From the NCBI RefSeq assembly GCF_042752395.1, contig NZ_JBHYXZ010000004.1:1-64000 (forward strand): a stretch of DNA of 64,000 nucleotides, in the 5' to 3' direction. Each line of letters starts with the position of its first letter. The first letter of the stretch is position 1. Below are positions 61,425-64,000 of this stretch, one piece after another. The position numbers and the translations under genes are program-made. This DNA comes from Actinosynnema sp042752395 (GTDB taxonomy: Bacteria > Actinomycetota > Actinomycetes > Mycobacteriales > Pseudonocardiaceae). The notes under the pieces were generated by a model, which was not told where the DNA came from, ran no database searches, and saw nothing but the letters and a program-made list of their open reading frames with translations.

Positions 61425-62500
61425 GCCGAACGGCCCCCAGGAGCACCGGGTCCACTGTCGGGGAGACCCCTCCCGCCGCCGGCGGGTGGCGGGAGGGGGA
61501 CCCGAACGGGCGACGGCAGTGGTACCGCGGCGCGTTGCCCGGCCTGCCCGTGACGATCGCCTACGAGACCTGGGGCGAGCTGAACGCGGACCGCTCCAAC
61601 GCGGTGCTGGTGCTGCACGCGCTGACCGGCGACAGCCACGTGGCGGGTCCGGCCGGTCCCGGCCACCCGACGCCGGGCTGGTGGGACGGCCTGGTCGGGC
61701 CGGGGCGCGCCCTGGACCCGGAGCGCTGGTTCGTGGTCGCGCCGAACGTGCTGGGCGGTTGCCAGGGCACCACGGGGCCGTGGGCGACCGCCCCGGACGG
61801 CGAGCCGTGGGGCGCGCGGTTCCCCGACATCACGGTCCGCGACCAGGTCGCGGCCGAGGTGCTGCTGGCCGACGCGCTGGGCGTGGACGCCTGGGCCGCC
61901 GTGCTGGGCGGCTCCATGGGCGGGATGCGGGCGCTGGAGTGGGCGGTGTCCGAGCCGGACCGGGTGCGCGCGCTGCTCGTGCTGGCCGCGCCGGCGGCGT
62001 CCACGGCCGAGCACATCGCGCTCGCCTCCGCCCAGTTGCACGCGATCGCGCTGGACCCGGTCGGCGGGCTCGGCGTGGCACGGCGGATCGCCCACATCAG
62101 CTACCGCAGCGAGCGGGAGCTGGCCGCGCGGTTCGGGCGCGAGGTGCGCGAGGACGGCCGGTTCCAGGTCGAGTCCTACCTCGACCACCACGCGGCCAAG
62201 CTGGTCCGCCGGTTCGACCCGGCCAGCTACGTCACCCTGACCCGGGCGATGAACAGCCACGACGTCGGCCGGGACCGGGGCGGGGTGCGGGCCGCGCTGA
62301 GCCGCGTCACGGCCCGCACCGTGGTGGCCGGCATCGACTCCGACCGCCTGTACCCGTTGGCCCAGCAGGCCGAGATCGCCGACGCCGTGCCCGGCGCCGG
62401 CGACCTGCGCGTGGTGACCTCGCCCTACGGCCACGACGCGTTCCTCATCGAGGTCGACCAGGTGTCGAAGCTGGTCTCCGAGCTGCTCGAGGAGGGCTAG
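61421..62500 (+). CDS. metX: Homoserine O-acetyltransferase
   Basis: This 359-aa alpha/beta-hydrolase-fold enzyme acetylates homoserine, making the MetY substrate. Ser165 in VLGGSMGGM is the nucleophile. Asp in AGIDSDRLYPL and His in PYGHDAFLIE complete the triad. LTGDSHVAGP and NVLGGCQGTTGP are family motifs. GTG 61421 overlaps the metY stop. Its stop TAG shares CTAG with that of the convergent chitinase gene. Confidence 0.95.
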   Translation: MSRTAPRSTGSTVGETPPAAGGWREGDPNGRRQWYRGALPGLPVTIAYETWGELNADRSNAVLVLHALTGDSHVAGPAGPGHPTPGWWDGLVGPGRALDPERWFVVAPNVLGGCQGTTGPWATAPDGEPWGARFPDITVRDQVAAEVLLADALGVDAWAAVLGGSMGGMRALEWAVSEPDRVRALLVLAAPAASTAEHIALASAQLHAIALDPVGGLGVARRIAHISYRSERELAARFGREVREDGRFQVESYLDHHAAKLVRRFDPASYVTLTRAMNSHDVGRDRGGVRAALSRVTARTVVAGIDSDRLYPLAQQAEIADAVPGAGDLRVVTSPYGHDAFLIEVDQVSKLVSELLEEG

Positions 62501-64000
62501 AACCCGGCCGTGATGCGGGTGAACTCCCAGTCGGCCTGCGGGACGCCGCTGCACGTGGACGCCACCTGGCCGTCGCACCCGCCGCGGTCGCGGTTGACCG
62601 CCCAGAACGTGAACCGGCCCAGCCCGTTGGACTTCGCCCAGTCGCGCAGCTGCGTCCACGTCTGCGGGGTCGTGACCTCGCGCTGGTCGGACAGGCCGTT
62701 CATGCCCGAGATGCCGGTGTGCCGGAACGCCTCCGCGTCCGACCACCCGAACGTGGTCTTCAGCTTGTTCTTCAACGCGGTGGCGGCGTTGATCGTGTCC
62801 GTGCGGATGTCGGAGCTGCCGAAGTCGAACGGCATGATCGTGAACACGTCGATGTTCGCGCCGATCGCCGCCGCGCGCTCGATCAGCCGGTTGCCCCAGG
62901 AGTTCGGGCCGGTGGTCGTGGTGCCGAACGTGACGATCGTCTGGATGCCGGGGTTGTTCGCCTTGACGATCTTCAGCGCCTCCAGGATCCGGTCCTGCAC
63001 GGCGGCGTTCTCGAACTCGTCGGTGTTCTCGATGTCGATGTCGATGGCCTTGAGCCCGTAGGCGTTGACGACCTGCTGGTACGCGCCGGCCAGCGCCTGC
63101 GGGGTCGAGCAGTTCGGGCCGAGCTTGTTGCCGCTCCACCCGCCGAACGACGGCACCACGTCGCCGCCCGCCGCGCGGATCTGCTGGATGGCCTGGGCGT
63201 CGATGCCTCCGGTCAGCGGCCGGTTGCCGTCCCACGCGGGGTTGCAGCCGCCGGACGACAGCACGAACGCCATGGTGAACCACTTGACGCCGGTCGCGTT
63301 CATCACCGTGGCCGGGGCGGGCGGGTTGCCCCAGCCCAGGAACAGGTACGGCGCGCCGCGCCCGCCGACCGGGTTCGTGCCCGGCTGGGTGGTCGCGGAG
63401 ACCTGGTTGGACGGCCCCGAGGTATTCGACGCGGCGTCGCGCGCCCGCACCGTGAAGGTGTACGCGGTGGAGGCGTTCAGGCCGGTCACGGTGGCCGTGG
63501 TGCCGGTGACCGTGGTGGCCACCGCGCCGCCCCGGTACACGTCGTACGCGGTCACGCCGACGTTGTCCGTGGACGCCGTCCACGCCAGCGACACGGAGTT
63601 GCTGGTGGTGCCGGTGACGCGCAGGGAGCCGGGCGCGCTCGGCGCGATCGTGTCACCGCCGCCGCCACCGGTGCAGGGCGAACCGTTGACCGTGCAGTTG
63701 AGCGGCGCGCCGGAGCCCGTGCCGACGAAGCCGAAGCTCGTCGACGCGCCGACGCCGACGTTGCCGTTGTACTCGCGGTTCGTCGCCACGTAATGATCAC
63801 CCGTTCGGGTGATGAGCGCGTCCCAGTACGACCCGAGCGAGGTGCCCGCGGGCAGGTCGAACTCGACGCGCCAGGACGTGATGGCGGACGGGCCGCCGTT
63901 GGCGACGGTGAACCGGGCCTCGAAACCGCTGCCCCAGTCCTGGGTCTTGGCGAAGGTCGCGGTGACGCCGGGAGCCGCGTGCGCGGCGGCCGGGCCGACG
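62497..64000 (-). CDS. Secreted GH18 chitinase with CBM2 and FnIII domains, 5' truncated
   Basis: The frame has no stop from 62497 to the window end, so the signal peptide is cut off (about 25 residues missing). What remains begins VGPAAAHA, a likely cleavage site, followed by a cellulose/chitin-binding CBM2 (TATFAKTQDWGSGFEARF onward, to about 107), a Gly-rich linker, a fibronectin type III domain (about 125-210) and a GH18 catalytic domain (about 225-500). The GH18 motif is AIDIDIENTDEF, with the DxDxE acid. It should degrade chitin outside the cell. The GTG at 63789 is an internal codon, not a start. Confidence 0.88.
   Translation of the reverse strand, partial: VGPAAAHAAPGVTATFAKTQDWGSGFEARFTVANGGPSAITSWRVEFDLPAGTSLGSYWDALITRTGDHYVATNREYNGNVGVGASTSFGFVGTGSGAPLNCTVNGSPCTGGGGGDTIAPSAPGSLRVTGTTSNSVSLAWTASTDNVGVTAYDVYRGGAVATTVTGTTATVTGLNASTAYTFTVRARDAASNTSGPSNQVSATTQPGTNPVGGRGAPYLFLGWGNPPAPATVMNATGVKWFTMAFVLSSGGCNPAWDGNRPLTGGIDAQAIQQIRAAGGDVVPSFGGWSGNKLGPNCSTPQALAGAYQQVVNAYGLKAIDIDIENTDEFENAAVQDRILEALKIVKANNPGIQTIVTFGTTTTGPNSWGNRLIERAAAIGANIDVFTIMPFDFGSSDIRTDTINAATALKNKLKTTFGWSDAEAFRHTGISGMNGLSDQREVTTPQTWTQLRDWAKSNGLGRFTFWAVNRDRGGCDGQVASTCSGVPQADWEFTRITAGF

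Overview
The window is GC-rich, densely coded DNA from an actinomycete, most likely of the order Pseudonocardiales (Saccharothrix/Lentzea/Actinosynnema type). The marks are a WhiB1 regulator, the fused actinobacterial 2-oxoglutarate decarboxylase/dehydrogenase Kgd, the small ribosomal protein bL37, a nickel superoxide dismutase with its maturation protease, a subtilisin-inhibitor-like protein, many GTG starts, and 1-8 nt gene overlaps. The opening segment (biotinyl protein, PdtaS kinase, WhiB1, lipid kinase, membrane protein) has the gene order of the mycobacterial TB7.3-pdtaS-whiB1 region. I see no tRNA, rRNA, CRISPR array, insertion sequence or prophage. This looks like a chromosomal housekeeping and accessory region, not an island.

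Layout. 0-4.3 kb: bL37, biotinyl carrier, PdtaS, WhiB1, lipid kinase, membrane protein. 4.3-9.4 kb: secreted serine protease, methyltransferase, MarR and a membrane protein broken by an assembly gap, acetyltransferase, phosphatase, sodN/sodX. 9.4-16.9 kb: sugar epimerase, malic enzyme, a five-PAS GGDEF-EAL protein behind a structured leader, YbaB plus a helical partner, a proline-rich membrane protein. 17-22 kb: a branched-polyamine-synthase-like protein divergent from an osmoprotectant ABC importer operon. 22-26 kb: an AbiEi antitoxin with a wrecked AbiEii toxin, IclR, an ECF sigma factor and its membrane partner. 26-36.3 kb: a three-gene ABC exporter, the histidine-utilisation operon (hutH-hutU-M20 hydrolase-hutF-hutI), a DapA-like lyase. 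36.3-44.5 kb: LysR, aldo/keto reductase, methyltransferase, Kgd, ArsR plus SRPBCC protein. 44.6-51.2 kb: a fused ABC exporter, an ABC-2 transporter whose ATPase has a Gln/Tyr/Pro-rich tail, two small proteins. 51.5-54.8 kb: alanine dehydrogenase divergent from a glycine-riboswitch gcvH-sdaA operon. 55-64 kb: glutathione peroxidase, HTH regulator and membrane protein, SSI inhibitor, MFS transporter, oxidoreductase, metY-metX behind a leader peptide, and a secreted GH18 chitinase cut by the window end.

How the genes work together. Several blocks feed amino-acid carbon and nitrogen into central metabolism. The hut genes turn histidine into glutamate, which reaches 2-oxoglutarate and Kgd. Ald and SdaA make pyruvate, and malic enzyme links pyruvate and malate. 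The ald/gcvH intergenic region carries two matching palindromes 33 bp apart plus a tandem glycine riboswitch, so alanine, glycine and serine use may be co-regulated. Sulfur metabolism (metY-metX) sits behind a short leader peptide whose ATG lies where transcription should begin.

Regulation is where the window is richest. There are two CRP-like boxes at whiB1, twin TTCAAC-N5-GGTTGA operators at arsR, a palindrome covering the abiEi start codon, mutually exclusive hairpins before the GGDEF-EAL gene, and LysR, MarR and HTH operators at their expected places. I see no wholly new multi-gene system. The least explained parts are the BpsA-like protein, the YbaB-helical-bundle pair and the hut-cluster hydrolase.

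Quality warning. Five stretches (about 6880-7088, 8440-8490, 25915-26085, 39355-39592, 54800-55000) are G/C homopolymer runs, three with Ns. They look like assembly or sequencing artefacts. Gene ends beside them, and the gene at 6645-7312, should not be trusted at base level.
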